Assembly (NCBI GenBank): GCA_038127535.1
Contig: JAYPHU010000003.1
Coordinates: 1 to 64,000 of the forward strand
Length of the DNA: 64,000 nt
Reading direction: 5' to 3'
DNA from: JAYPHU01 sp038127535
GTDB taxonomy: Bacteria; Pseudomonadota; Alphaproteobacteria; Rhodospirillales; UBA2165
Part shown: positions 53,996 to 63,185 of the stretch, piece after piece
Layout: each line of letters opens with the position of its first letter
Position numbering within the stretch: position 1 is the first letter of the stretch
Translations under genes and position numbers: made by a program
The notes under the pieces: generated by a model
Database searches by the model: none
What the model saw: only the letters and a program-made list of their open reading frames with translations
What the model was told of the DNA's origin: nothing

Positions 53996-54778
53996 TCAAA
54001 CGCTGTTTATCAGTCCGCCGTCAACGCGGATCAGGGAGCCCGTGACATAGCTCGCCCGTTCGCTCATCAGGAAAGCCGCCACACCGGCGAATTCTTCCAC
54101 GGTGCCATAGCGCTTGGCCGGGATGCTGCCCTGGTTCTGGGCCTTTTGATCCTCCAGGGATATTTCTTTCCGCTTGGAATTATTGATATCCATGTTGATC
54201 AGCCGCTCGGTCTCAATCCGGCCGGGCAGGATCATGTTCACGGTGACGCCGTGCTGGGCCACTTCGTTGGACAGCGACTTGGTGAAGCCGGCCACTGCGC
54301 CGCGCACCGTGTTGGAGACGCCCAGATTATCAATCGGCTGCTTCACGCCCGACGACGCGATAGTCAGGACCCGGCCCCATTTCCGCTCCTTCATCCCGTG
54401 CAGCGCCGCCTCGGTAATGCGGATGGTGCTCATCAACAGCGCCTGAATGCTGGCCGCCCAGACCTCGTCGGCGACGCCGGTGCTCGGGCTCGGCGGCGGG
54501 CCGCCGGCATTGTTCAGCAGCATATCGATCTGCCAGTCGTCTGTGATCATAGCGCAAAGCTGATCGACGGAAGCCTTGTCAGAGAGATCAATCGGATAGG
54601 CCTCGGCCTTCACACCATGGCCTTCCAGCTCACTCACCAGATCGGCGAGTTTGTCCGCACGGCGCGCACCGACAATAACGTTAGCGCCGTTTTCCGCCAG
54701 CACGCGGGCGATGCCCGCGCCCATGCCCTGAGATGCTCCCAACACCAGCGCGGTTTTGCCTTTAATCCCTAAATCCAT
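53996..54778 (-). CDS. Short-chain dehydrogenase/reductase-like protein without YxxxK
   Basis: The 260-residue Rossmann-fold protein has GASQGMGAGIARVLA (14-28) and NNAGG (near 90). The catalytic YxxxK region reads LGVSNTVRGAVAGFTKSL near 156-173, where Ser replaces Tyr and Arg replaces Lys. This subgroup of SDR-like proteins is known from sequence but its activity is unclear. It is the first gene of the three-gene operon and has AGGAGA before its ATG. A binding or regulatory function is possible. Confidence 0.84.
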   Translation of the reverse strand: MDLGIKGKTALVLGASQGMGAGIARVLAENGANVIVGARRADKLADLVSELEGHGVKAEAYPIDLSDKASVDQLCAMITDDWQIDMLLNNAGGPPPSPSTGVADEVWAASIQALLMSTIRITEAALHGMKERKWGRVLTIASSGVKQPIDNLGVSNTVRGAVAGFTKSLSNEVAQHGVTVNMILPGRIETERLINMDINNSKRKEISLEDQKAQNQGSIPAKRYGTVEEFAGVAAFLMSERASYVTGSLIRVDGGLINSV

Positions 54779-54888
54779 GATCCCGATCTCCTCGCCTTGA
54801 GCGTTTTTGAATTTGTTCTATCCGGACCGTCTGTATAGAGTCGCGGCAACAGCAATTCAAACACCTCAAAGACCCAGGGACAGCTCTT

Positions 54889-56481
54889 ATGCGCGATCTT
54901 TATTGGCCAGGCAGATCAACGGTCCACGCTCGAAACGGTATGGCGGCCACCTCTCATCCGCTTTCTACCAGCACCGCCATCAATGTCCTGCAATTGGGCG
55001 GCAACGCCATGGACGCGGCAGTGGCGGCGGTAGCCGTGCAGTGCGTCGTGGAGCCGCAATCCACCGCCATCGGCGGCGACTGTTTTTGCCTCTACGCGCC
55101 CAAAGGCGGCGACGTCATCGGCTTCAACGGTTCCGGCACCGCACCGGCGGCGGCCACGGCGGAATGGTACCGGGATCAGGGCATTGACCGGATCACCCAA
55201 CTGTCGCCCCACGCGGTGACCATTCCCGGCGCAATCGATGCGTGGGCGACGCTGATCAACGATCACGGCACCATGAGCCTGGGCGATCTTCTGCAGCCGG
55301 CCATCGGCTATGCCCGTGACGGCGCACCGGTGAACCATCGCTGCCAATGGGATTGGGAGCTCTGCATTGATCTGATTAAGGGTGATCCGACCACCGCGTC
55401 TCAGTATCTGATCGACGGCAAGGTCCCGGCCCTGGGCCAAGTGGTGAAACTGCCGCTACTTGCCAAGACCCTGGAAGATATCGCCGAGGACGGGCCGGAC
55501 GTGTTCTACAAGGGTCATGTGGCCGAGGACATTGTCACTTATCTGCAAGGCCGCGGCGGTCTTCATACCATGGACGACTTCGCCAACTACACCGGCAAGT
55601 ACGTCGCTCCGATCAGCACCAACTACCGGGGCTATGACGTGTATGAATGCCCGCCCAACGGCCAGGGCATTGTGGCGCTGGAAGGGCTGAACATTCTGTC
55701 GGGCTTTGACCTGGCCGCGATGGAGCCACACTCCGCCGAGCGCTTCCATCTTGAGATCGAAGCGACGCGTCTCGCCTATCGCGACCGGGATGCCGTTCTC
55801 GCTGATCCGGACCATGCCGATGTGCCGGTCGAAAAATGGCTGTCGGAAGAGTACGCCGCCGAACAGCGTTCCCTGATCGATCCCGACAAGCGGTTGGCGG
55901 ACTTGCCGCCGTCGGGCCTGCCGCCCCACAAGGACACGGTGTACCTCACGGTGGTGGACAAGGACCGAAATGCGGTCAGCTTCATCAATACGATCTTCGC
56001 TTCCTTCGGCTCCGGTCTTACGTCACCCAAGACCGGCGTGCTGCTACAGAACCGGGGCATGGGGTTTGTGCTCGACCCCGACCATCCCAACTGCATCGGT
56101 CCCAACAAGCGTCCGCTGCACACCATCATCCCCGGCATGCTGATGAAGGACGGCAAGGCGCAGATGCCGTTCGGGGTAATGGGCGGCGCCTATCAGGCCT
56201 GCGGGCATATGCATCTGCTCACCAACCTGCTCGACTACGGCATGGACCTGCAGGAAGCATTGGACAGCACCCGCTGCTTTCCTGATCCAAGCGAGGCCAT
56301 GGTGCAGGTGGAAACAAGCCTGCCGGAAGAAACCTTGAAAGGCCTGCAGGCGCGTGGCCATCAGACTTATGTCCCCAACCGGCCTATCGGCGGCGCCCAG
56401 GCGATCTGGATTGACTGGGAGGAAGGTGTGCTGAAAGGCGCGTCCGAGCCCCGCAAAGATGGTCAGGCCATCGGTTACTAA
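54889..56481 (+). CDS. Gamma-glutamyltransferase family protein
   Basis: The 530-residue protein is an Ntn-hydrolase of the GGT family. The autoprocessing threonine is likely T350 in HKDTVYLTVVDKDRNAVSFI. The large-subunit signature GGNAMDAAVAAVAVQ (38-52) and the small-subunit region GSGLTSPKTGVLLQNRGMGF are clear. It could cleave gamma-glutamyl amides or act as a cephalosporin-acylase-like enzyme. No signal peptide is visible. A MetE-like gene starts one base after its stop, so they are co-transcribed. Confidence 0.88.
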   Translation: MRDLYWPGRSTVHARNGMAATSHPLSTSTAINVLQLGGNAMDAAVAAVAVQCVVEPQSTAIGGDCFCLYAPKGGDVIGFNGSGTAPAAATAEWYRDQGIDRITQLSPHAVTIPGAIDAWATLINDHGTMSLGDLLQPAIGYARDGAPVNHRCQWDWELCIDLIKGDPTTASQYLIDGKVPALGQVVKLPLLAKTLEDIAEDGPDVFYKGHVAEDIVTYLQGRGGLHTMDDFANYTGKYVAPISTNYRGYDVYECPPNGQGIVALEGLNILSGFDLAAMEPHSAERFHLEIEATRLAYRDRDAVLADPDHADVPVEKWLSEEYAAEQRSLIDPDKRLADLPPSGLPPHKDTVYLTVVDKDRNAVSFINTIFASFGSGLTSPKTGVLLQNRGMGFVLDPDHPNCIGPNKRPLHTIIPGMLMKDGKAQMPFGVMGGAYQACGHMHLLTNLLDYGMDLQEALDSTRCFPDPSEAMVQVETSLPEETLKGLQARGHQTYVPNRPIGGAQAIWIDWEEGVLKGASEPRKDGQAIGY

Positions 56482-56482
56482 G

Positions 56483-57607
56483 ATGGCTCAGCCCCTCCCC
56501 GCTGTCCGCGCTGACCATATCGGCAGCCTGCTTCGCCCCGATGCGCTGGTCAAAGCGCGCGACGATTTCGAGGCAGGCCGCATTGACCGGAACGGCCTGG
56601 CGGAAGCCGAGAACGCGGCCATCGCCGATGTCGTGCGCATGCAGGAGGATGTCGGTCTGAAGTTCGTCACAGACGGAGAGTTCCGCCGGTTCGTCTATTC
56701 GGATTCTTTTACTTCCGAGGCCCTGGACGGGGTGGAGATCGAGCTCAGCGAGGAAGGGGGTTGGTCCAAATCCGATCAGCACGGCCATCGCACGGCGCGC
56801 CGCATCCCCAAGGTCACCGGCCCGGTCCGCTGGAAAGGCGATAAGAACGCCAGAGACTTTGCCGAACTCAACGCGGCGACCAACGCCATCGGCAAGGTAA
56901 CCCTGCCCGGCCCGGCCTATATCCATTACCGCGCCGGCCGGGTAAATATCAGCGACAAAGTCTATCCCAATATTGATCGGTTCTGGGCCGACATGGTCGC
57001 GGCCTATCACCGGGAACTGGCGTCGCTGGCTGCCGCCGGCTGCACCTTCGTGCAACTGGATGAGACTTCTCTCGTTAAGTTGGGCGATGAACGCGCCCGG
57101 CAGCTCTTGGCCGACCGGGGCGACAATTGGGAAGACCTGCTGCAGACCTATATCCGCGTGGTCAACGAGGTCGTCGCCGGCAAGCCCGACGGCATGACTA
57201 TCGGCGTGCACATCTGCCGGTCCCAGGACCCAAGCTGGCAGGCCAATGTGGGCTATGACCCCATTGCAGACGCCGTTTTCAACCGGATGAATGTCCCGGT
57301 CTTTTACCTGGAGTATGAAGGGAAGCGCGCCGGCGCCTTCGATCCACTGCGCTTCGTGCCCAAGGACAAGACCGTCGTCCTGGGCCTGGTGGCGACCTAC
57401 GATCCGGAGCTGGAGAGCATGGATTTCCTACGTAGCCGCATCAATGACGCCGCGAAGTTTATCGACGTGAGTCAACTGGGCCTGAGCCCCCAATGCGGCT
57501 TCGCCACGCTCCTGGGTCAGGAGCGGGTGGTCTCGGAAGACGTTCAGCGCGCCAAGCTGGCCCGCATCGTTGAGGTCGCCAATAAGGTCTGGCCGGACGA
57601 CGCGTGA
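56483..57607 (+). CDS. Cobalamin-independent methionine synthase (MetE C-terminal)-like protein
   Basis: The 374-residue protein corresponds to the C-terminal catalytic barrel of MetE. Zinc-type ligands are H243 and C245 (GVHICRS), E277 region (YLEYEG) and C338 (SPQCGF). A methyl-transfer role on a thiol is expected. It lacks the N-terminal half of full MetE, like many short MetE-like proteins. It is translationally linked to the gamma-glutamyltransferase gene, which hints at glutathione- or thiol-conjugate metabolism. Confidence 0.84.
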   Translation: MAQPLPAVRADHIGSLLRPDALVKARDDFEAGRIDRNGLAEAENAAIADVVRMQEDVGLKFVTDGEFRRFVYSDSFTSEALDGVEIELSEEGGWSKSDQHGHRTARRIPKVTGPVRWKGDKNARDFAELNAATNAIGKVTLPGPAYIHYRAGRVNISDKVYPNIDRFWADMVAAYHRELASLAAAGCTFVQLDETSLVKLGDERARQLLADRGDNWEDLLQTYIRVVNEVVAGKPDGMTIGVHICRSQDPSWQANVGYDPIADAVFNRMNVPVFYLEYEGKRAGAFDPLRFVPKDKTVVLGLVATYDPELESMDFLRSRINDAAKFIDVSQLGLSPQCGFATLLGQERVVSEDVQRAKLARIVEVANKVWPDDA

Positions 57608-57836
57608 GCCGCGTCAATCCGCACCTTCAAGAAAATTTCATCCGAAATTTTTGAAAACCTAGGAAATACCCTGGTGAGTCCGGCCCTCAACTAGGACCTC
57701 GCCGGGTAGCCGCCTGCCCGTCTAAATCTTACTCTCCGTCTCAGCAGGTGCACTTGGATTACTTTAAATTGATTACCGTGAGTCTGTTCAAAACCGACGG
57801 TAAAAAACTGCAACACAGCGGTCAGGCAGGAAACCC

Positions 57837-58205
57837 ATGACGTTCAATTGGCAGGATTATATCCGGGAACAGCTAAAATTGGTTGATTGTATGTTGACCC
57901 GCGGCGACCAAATTGTTGGCTCGGATCAATCCCGTTTGTACGAAATCGCTCTACAGCGGCTGGATGATGTTAAGCGGCTGGCGCCTCGCTGGCGGAGAGC
58001 CAAGCCTCCCACGCCTAGGCTGGGCAAGTACTTTTCGGCCGGATCTCGCCCCCTTATTCTTCAGGTGCATCAGACGCCGGCAGTTCGGCGGATATATCTG
58101 ACTGATCCGCGATCCAGCCTTCCTGCGACCTTCTCCACAACAGATAGAGACCGCCCGCCGCTAAGAGCCCGGCGATCACCGGCCGGACCACGCCGTCCAT
58201 CATGA
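57837..58205 (+). CDS. Uncertain hypothetical protein
   Basis: The ORF has a fair ribosome site, GCAGGAAAC, 6 bases before the ATG. The first 55 or so residues (WQDYIREQLKLVDCMLTRGD and following) look protein-like. The last 50 run antisense through the tctA end and are Arg/Pro-rich, as expected of a shadow frame. It may be a short, truncated or frameshifted gene ending near 58030. No domain is recognised. Confidence 0.3.
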   Translation: MTFNWQDYIREQLKLVDCMLTRGDQIVGSDQSRLYEIALQRLDDVKRLAPRWRRAKPPTPRLGKYFSAGSRPLILQVHQTPAVRRIYLTDPRSSLPATFSTTDRDRPPLRARRSPAGPRRPS

Positions 58206-59751
58206 AAACAGACGGGGACAAGCAGATTAAAAAGAGCGGAATGAAAACCAATGTCCATTTCTGCCGGCCGCGGCGTTTCTGATAAGCCGGGAAGGCGATG
58301 GAGAACAATCCCAACGTCAGGAAGAACAGCGACCAGGGCCGTGTAATAAACGGGGTCAGGTCGGTGGTGATGGCGAACGCCTGAGACAGGTTCTTTTCGG
58401 CGATGGAGCCCAGCACCACGCCCAGAATGATCGGGACGATGGGGAAGCCCAGCGCCTTCATGGCGAAACCAATCAGGCCGAACAGGAACAATGTCCACAT
58501 ATCGAAGAAGATATTGTTCAGGGCAAACACCCCGACCGCGCAATAGAACAGGATCACCGCCGTCAGGATGTACATACGGAGCTTGGTGATCCGGACAAAG
58601 CCCTTCAGCGTGATCGACTGCAATGCGAGCATCATGAAGTTCGCCACGAAGAACGAGATGAAGATCGAATAGGCGATGATCGGCTGGTCGGCGATGAACG
58701 ACGGCGACGGAATCACATCATGGATCAGCAGCGCGCCCAGCATGATCGCCGTGACGATATCGCCGGGAATACCGAGCGCCATCATGACGATCAGCGTGCC
58801 TCCCGCCGTCGCGTTGTTGGCGGACTCCGGCGCGATAATGCCGTCCGGCGTGCCCGTGCCGAATACTTCCGGCGTTTTGGAGGCTTTCTTCGCCTGATCG
58901 TAAGCCAGGATGTTCGAGATGGAACTGCCCGCCGCCGGCAATACGCCGACGAAGATACCGATGACGGAGGAGCGCAGCAGATTGATCCAGCTCTTCAGGA
59001 CCGCCAGAGCGGCTTTCCGGTGTTCGATGCGGATGGCCTGTTGCGATCCATCGGACAGGCTCTCGCGGGCGACCTTGGTCTCCCGCACGTCATTCAAGAG
59101 CTGGCTAAAGGCGAACAGGCCGATGAGTACGGGTAGGAACTGGAAGCCTTGCTGCAATTCATCACTTCCAAAGGTAAACCGGGGGAACCCGAAAATGACA
59201 TCCGTGCCAATAGTCGCCACCACGAGACCCAAAAGCCCGGAAATCAGTCCCTTCAACAATTGATCGCCGGAGAGACTCGCGGTCACGGTGAGCGCGAAAA
59301 GCACCAGGGAGAAAAAATCCCAGGGCTGGAATTCTAGACCAATCAGTGCGATCTGCGGCGCGACCAAAACCAAAATCAGCGCGCTCAGCACGCCGCCGAA
59401 GAACGAGGCCCAAACGCCTAGGCCCAGCGCCAAGCCGGGCCGCCCGCCGCGCGCCATGGGAAACCCGTCGAAGGTTGTCGCCACCGATGACGGCGTTCCG
59501 GGAATCCCAGTCAGAATGCCCGACATCAACCCCCCAGACAGACCGCCCACATAGACGCCCATCATGGTCGCCAAGCCCTGGACCGGCGTCATGGTAAAGG
59601 TGAACGGCAGCACCAGGACCACCGCCATGGCGAAAGTGAATCCGGGGATCGCGCCAGCGATCAGGCCCGCGACGACGCCGACCATCATCAGGATGATGGT
59701 GCTGATGGTGAACAGTTCGGCCGACGCGTTGATGATATTTTCGATGATCAT
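58054..59751 (-). CDS. tctA: Tripartite tricarboxylate transporter large permease (TctA)
   Basis: The 565-residue protein has about twelve membrane segments with the TctA repeats MVGVVAGLIAGAIPGFTFAM (near 23) and VGVLPAAGSSISNILAYDQAKKA (near 268). It works with TctB and the periplasmic TctC to import carboxylates, commonly citrate, tartrate, terephthalate or similar. The gene starts 10 bases after the tctB stop. Confidence 0.93.
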   Translation of the reverse strand: MIIENIINASAELFTISTIILMMVGVVAGLIAGAIPGFTFAMAVVLVLPFTFTMTPVQGLATMMGVYVGGLSGGLMSGILTGIPGTPSSVATTFDGFPMARGGRPGLALGLGVWASFFGGVLSALILVLVAPQIALIGLEFQPWDFFSLVLFALTVTASLSGDQLLKGLISGLLGLVVATIGTDVIFGFPRFTFGSDELQQGFQFLPVLIGLFAFSQLLNDVRETKVARESLSDGSQQAIRIEHRKAALAVLKSWINLLRSSVIGIFVGVLPAAGSSISNILAYDQAKKASKTPEVFGTGTPDGIIAPESANNATAGGTLIVMMALGIPGDIVTAIMLGALLIHDVIPSPSFIADQPIIAYSIFISFFVANFMMLALQSITLKGFVRITKLRMYILTAVILFYCAVGVFALNNIFFDMWTLFLFGLIGFAMKALGFPIVPIILGVVLGSIAEKNLSQAFAITTDLTPFITRPWSLFFLTLGLFSIAFPAYQKRRGRQKWTLVFIPLFLICLSPSVFMMDGVVRPVIAGLLAAGGLYLLWRRSQEGWIADQSDISAELPASDAPEE

Positions 59752-59761
59752 CGCCGGGTGC

Positions 59762-60244
59762 TCACAGAATGCTCAGGAGTTCGCCCTGAGGAAGAATAAC
59801 TCCCAGCGCGAACGAGAATACCGACCACATGAACCCGACCGTGCCGACGGCGATGGCACCGTGGATGACCAAGTCCCTGGGCGTCCAGCCGCCCAGATAG
59901 GACAGCAGGATAAACACGAACAGAATCCCGCCGATCAACATCCCCAGATAGGGCATGGTCGCCAGGAAAATCGCGAACAGCAGGAAGATAATAATTGGAT
60001 TCTTATAGTAGCCGAGCCACCCTTTGGGCCCGCCCCTGGCCTCCCGCACCGGTTCCGTGGTCATGGCTGACTTGATCAGAAAGATCAGCGACAGGATGGT
60101 GAGAGGCGTCAAGACAATACGGGGCCACAAGGCCGAAGACATCTGACCAAACAACGGCTTTTGAATATCGAAACTGGCGTAGAAGAAGGCCCCGCAGATG
60201 ACCAGCAGGAAAATGCCGACGAAGACATCCCGGTTCAGACTCAT
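59762..60244 (-). CDS. tctB: Tripartite tricarboxylate transporter small permease (TctB)
   Basis: The 160-residue protein has four hydrophobic segments and the TctB N-terminus (FVGIFLLVICGAFFYASFD). It lies between tctC and tctA and starts 92 bases after the tctC stop, with a strong hairpin in between. It partners TctA. Confidence 0.87.
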   Translation of the reverse strand: MSLNRDVFVGIFLLVICGAFFYASFDIQKPLFGQMSSALWPRIVLTPLTILSLIFLIKSAMTTEPVREARGGPKGWLGYYKNPIIIFLLFAIFLATMPYLGMLIGGILFVFILLSYLGGWTPRDLVIHGAIAVGTVGFMWSVFSFALGVILPQGELLSIL

Positions 60245-60286
60245 GGCTGACGCCGACTCAACGCTAATCGAGTGAAATCAGGAAAG

Positions 60287-60318
60287 GTGTGGTCCGGCCA
60301 AAATCAACCGGACCACAC
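60287..60318 (-). terminator. Intercistronic hairpin between tctC and tctB
   Basis: Two perfect 11-base arms (60287-60297 and 60308-60318, gtgtggtccgg and its complement) enclose a ten-base loop. After the stem on the coding strand there is only a weak T-rich tail. It may be a partial terminator or an mRNA-stabilising hairpin that raises binding-protein output relative to the permeases. Confidence 0.65.
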
Positions 60319-60336
60319 AACTTTAACCCGAAAAGG

Positions 60337-61317
60337 CTACTTGGCGTAGCGGCCGACCTTAACCGCCTTGGCGGCAGCTTCGAAGTCAGCAGCGGTGGCC
60401 TTGAACCAAGCGGCGTATTCAGCCGGGCCCTTGTAGACCAGCGCCGTACCCTTGGCGGCCATACTCTTCTTGAAGGCCTCGTCTTGGGTCGCCTTTTTGA
60501 AAACGCCGGCCCAGTGCTCGATCTTGTCCTTGGGCGTCCCCTTCGGCACCACGACGCCGCGGGTCAGTGAATAGGTCATGTCGACACCCAGTTCCTTCAG
60601 GGTCGGGACATCCGGCACCAGCGGGCTCCGGTTATCAGCAGCGATAGCGAAGGCTTTGAGCTTGCCGTCTTTGCGCTGAGTGCGCGCCGCCGCCATGTTG
60701 ATGCCGCCGAGATCAATAGACTTGTTCAGCAGGCCCGTGATCCGGCCGGCAGTGCCGCCCTGAAACGGAACATACTTGTAAGATGTGCCGGTCTTGTGGC
60801 CGAGCAAGATCCATAGGAAGTGGCTGGTCGCGCCCATGGACACGCCGGTCGGAATTTGACCCGGCTTGGCTTTCACGGCCGCCAGCATACCCTTCAGGTC
60901 GTTATAGGGAACGTGGCCGCCGGCGCCGATGATTTCCGGCGTATCGGTCAGCATGGCGACGGTTTCAAAACCATCCCAGTTGAAGTTGGTCACGCCGTTG
61001 ATGTAGTTCACCAGAATGTGCTGGTGAATGGCGAACAGGGTGCAGCCATCGGCCTTGGCTTTGTAGGCTTCCTTGGCGCCCTTGCCGCCGCCCTGGCCGG
61101 GCATCGTCACCATTTTCAGCGCCGGCTTCACGCCGGTGGCGTTGATGGCTTTTTCAAACGTGCCGAAGATCACGCCTGTACCGCCGCCGGCGCCCCACGG
61201 AACGATGATCCGCGCAGTGCTGCAGCTGAAATCAGCCGCCTGAACGGTTGGGGCCGTGGTTAGTGAAGCGGCGAACAAAGCGCCGGCCGCCGCGGTCGTG
61301 TAAACCAGTTTTTTCAT
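60337..61317 (-). CDS. tctC: Tripartite tricarboxylate transporter binding protein (TctC/Bug family)
   Basis: The 326-residue periplasmic protein has a signal peptide ending TVQA and the Bug-family opening RIIVPWGAGGGTGVIFGTFE. The mid region VSMGATSHFLWILLGHK and QGGTAGRITGLLNKSIDLGG matches the fold. It delivers an organic acid to TctA/TctB. The ribosome site GGGAGG precedes the ATG. A hairpin separates it from tctB. Confidence 0.92.
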   Translation of the reverse strand: MKKLVYTTAAAGALFAASLTTAPTVQAADFSCSTARIIVPWGAGGGTGVIFGTFEKAINATGVKPALKMVTMPGQGGGKGAKEAYKAKADGCTLFAIHQHILVNYINGVTNFNWDGFETVAMLTDTPEIIGAGGHVPYNDLKGMLAAVKAKPGQIPTGVSMGATSHFLWILLGHKTGTSYKYVPFQGGTAGRITGLLNKSIDLGGINMAAARTQRKDGKLKAFAIAADNRSPLVPDVPTLKELGVDMTYSLTRGVVVPKGTPKDKIEHWAGVFKKATQDEAFKKSMAAKGTALVYKGPAEYAAWFKATAADFEAAAKAVKVGRYAK

Positions 61318-61686
61318 CTGAACCTCCCTTTATGATGTGGACCGGTTATGAATTTGATTTGGCCGATCAAATGCCCGGATCGATCACGAACACCCTCAGC
61401 CCGGTTGTTCTGCGCGAATCCCCTCAATAACACAAACTATTTTTGACCAAACGGGCGAATTGAGCATCCGAAAAAATGGTTTAATTGCTGCCAAAAATCA
61501 AATAACCCTTAACTTTTGGGTACATTTCTCTTAATAAGCGTGTAGGGTTTTGATTTAATGCGGATTTGCCAGTGCATTTCCGTCATTTTTGTATGGGAAA
61601 AACAAACCATTCCGTCATTTTTATATGGGAAAAAAAACCATCCTTAATTTTGTAATATCAGGGCCATCGAAGCGGAGTAAGTTGGG
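61318..61686. other. Regulatory-looking intergenic region, 369 bases
   Basis: The region between the divergent tctC and TolC-like genes has lower GC than its surroundings. It holds the tandem repeat at 61579-61641. No ORF with a ribosome site is seen. It probably carries promoters in both directions. Confidence 0.6.
61579..61641. repeat. Tandem 32-base repeat upstream of the TolC-like gene
   Basis: Two near-identical units (61579-61610 and 61611-61641) each contain tccgtcattttt, tatgggaaaa and aaaccat. They differ by an internal g/a and one missing base. The period of about three helical turns would suit two co-aligned binding sites. It ends 45 bases before the TolC-like start codon. Confidence 0.75.
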
Positions 61687-62991
61687 GTGAAGGACTACCT
61701 CAGGGGGATCGGTCTCCCGGCAATTATAGCAATAGCTGTGACCGTGCAGGGAACGCCTGCCGGAGCCGATAGCCTGTCCGAACTCCTGCCTCGCATTCTT
61801 GAATCTCATAATCTGGTCAAAGCGGCTGAAGCCGATCTTGAGCGTGCAGAAGTGGATGTCGACGTTACGCGGGGCAGTTGGTTTCCGACAGTCAGCGTGC
61901 TGGGCACCGTCGGCCACGAAAAACAAAAGAAACCAGAGGGCACCAACGATACCGATTTCGTCTCAAGGGAGTTTGATCTCACTATCAAACAGCTCCTCTG
62001 GGATTTCGGCAGCGTAAACTCACAAATTCGATCAAAGAAGCTAAGTGTTGAAGCCGCCGAAAATAGCCTGGAATTGCAACGTCAAAATTTGATGCTGGAC
62101 GCCATCAGCGCTTATCTCAATGTCCGCCGGGCCCATCAGGTTTTGATGTTCGCCAGGGAATCCGAAAACAACATTATCAAGCAAACCGAACTGGAGGATG
62201 CTCTCGTGCGACGCGGCGCAGGCCTGTCGACAGACGTCCTGCAGGCAAAGACCCAATTGGCGGGCGCCCAGGCCCGGCGGGTGCTGGCGGAGGGACAATT
62301 GGCGGCCGCACGCAACCAATACCGCGCGATCTTTGAAACGGATGTGCCGGACTTGAATGCCCTGAAAAAGCCTAAATTACCGTTGGAGTTAATTCCGAAA
62401 TCCGTAGTTGATGCCGTTCAGATCTCTGTACGCGAAAATCCGGCCATCAAGGTCGTAGCCACCAACGCCGCCATCGCTCGGGAAGCACTCAACACCGCCC
62501 GAGCGCAAGGCCTATTCCCCACGTTCAACGCCATTGGCGAGTCCAAGACCAAGAAGGATGTCGGCGGTACCAGCGGCCTGCAACGAGAATTGTTCGCTAA
62601 GGTACAGATGAGTTTCGACTTCAACCTGGGTTTGTCTGCGATAAATACCCTTACCGTTACCGAATTAAGCGCCATCGCCGAGAACAAACGACTGGGCGAA
62701 GCCCGGGATCAGACCGAACGCCAAGTCCGGGACTCCTGGGACACCCTAATGACTAACAAGCAGAACTACGACTTCCGCCGGAATCAAGCGTATATCGCTG
62801 CAGAGTTTTTGGAACTAGCCCGTAAAGAACGCCAATTGGGTAACCGATCCCTCCTTGATGTGCTCGCGGGTGAAACAAACCTGAACAATGCTAATAGTGA
62901 CACGGCGTCAGCAGAAACGGACCTCGCTATCGGTATTTTTACCCTGCTCCGCGATTTGGGCCGATTGCGGCTGGAATTGATTGCCGAATAG
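61687..62991 (+). CDS. TolC/LapE-like outer-membrane channel of a type I secretion system
   Basis: The 434-residue protein has a signal peptide ending PAGA and the repeated alpha-helical hairpins of TolC. Examples are WFPTVSVLGTVGHEKQK near 58, DAISAYLNVRRAHQV near 137 and GNRSLLDVLAGETNLNNANS near 390. It would form the outer-membrane exit of a type I secretion machine with an ABC exporter and a HlyD adaptor. Those partners are missing, and only the scar ORF at 63186 follows. Start GTG at 61687. Confidence 0.88.
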   Translation: MKDYLRGIGLPAIIAIAVTVQGTPAGADSLSELLPRILESHNLVKAAEADLERAEVDVDVTRGSWFPTVSVLGTVGHEKQKKPEGTNDTDFVSREFDLTIKQLLWDFGSVNSQIRSKKLSVEAAENSLELQRQNLMLDAISAYLNVRRAHQVLMFARESENNIIKQTELEDALVRRGAGLSTDVLQAKTQLAGAQARRVLAEGQLAAARNQYRAIFETDVPDLNALKKPKLPLELIPKSVVDAVQISVRENPAIKVVATNAAIAREALNTARAQGLFPTFNAIGESKTKKDVGGTSGLQRELFAKVQMSFDFNLGLSAINTLTVTELSAIAENKRLGEARDQTERQVRDSWDTLMTNKQNYDFRRNQAYIAAEFLELARKERQLGNRSLLDVLAGETNLNNANSDTASAETDLAIGIFTLLRDLGRLRLELIAE

Positions 62992-63185
62992 GCCTTTGGG
63001 CCTGTCCCCTCAAAAATTATAGACCACTATGATCCTAGTCACAGCATTGTTGTCATGTCTCGGCCTATCTCCCATTGTCGAAATGAAATTTGCGCCGGTT
63101 CATCGAATTTTACGACTCTTGATTTACAGTTGAACCCAAAACCGAAAGCCCCAGCTAAGAAGCAGCAATACCGGAGATCCAAAGT

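Noticed and set aside
57632..57651. AT-only hairpin aaaattt/aaatttt as a terminator for the MetE-like gene
   Set aside because: The stem has no GC pairs, so it would be weak; recorded as unproven only.
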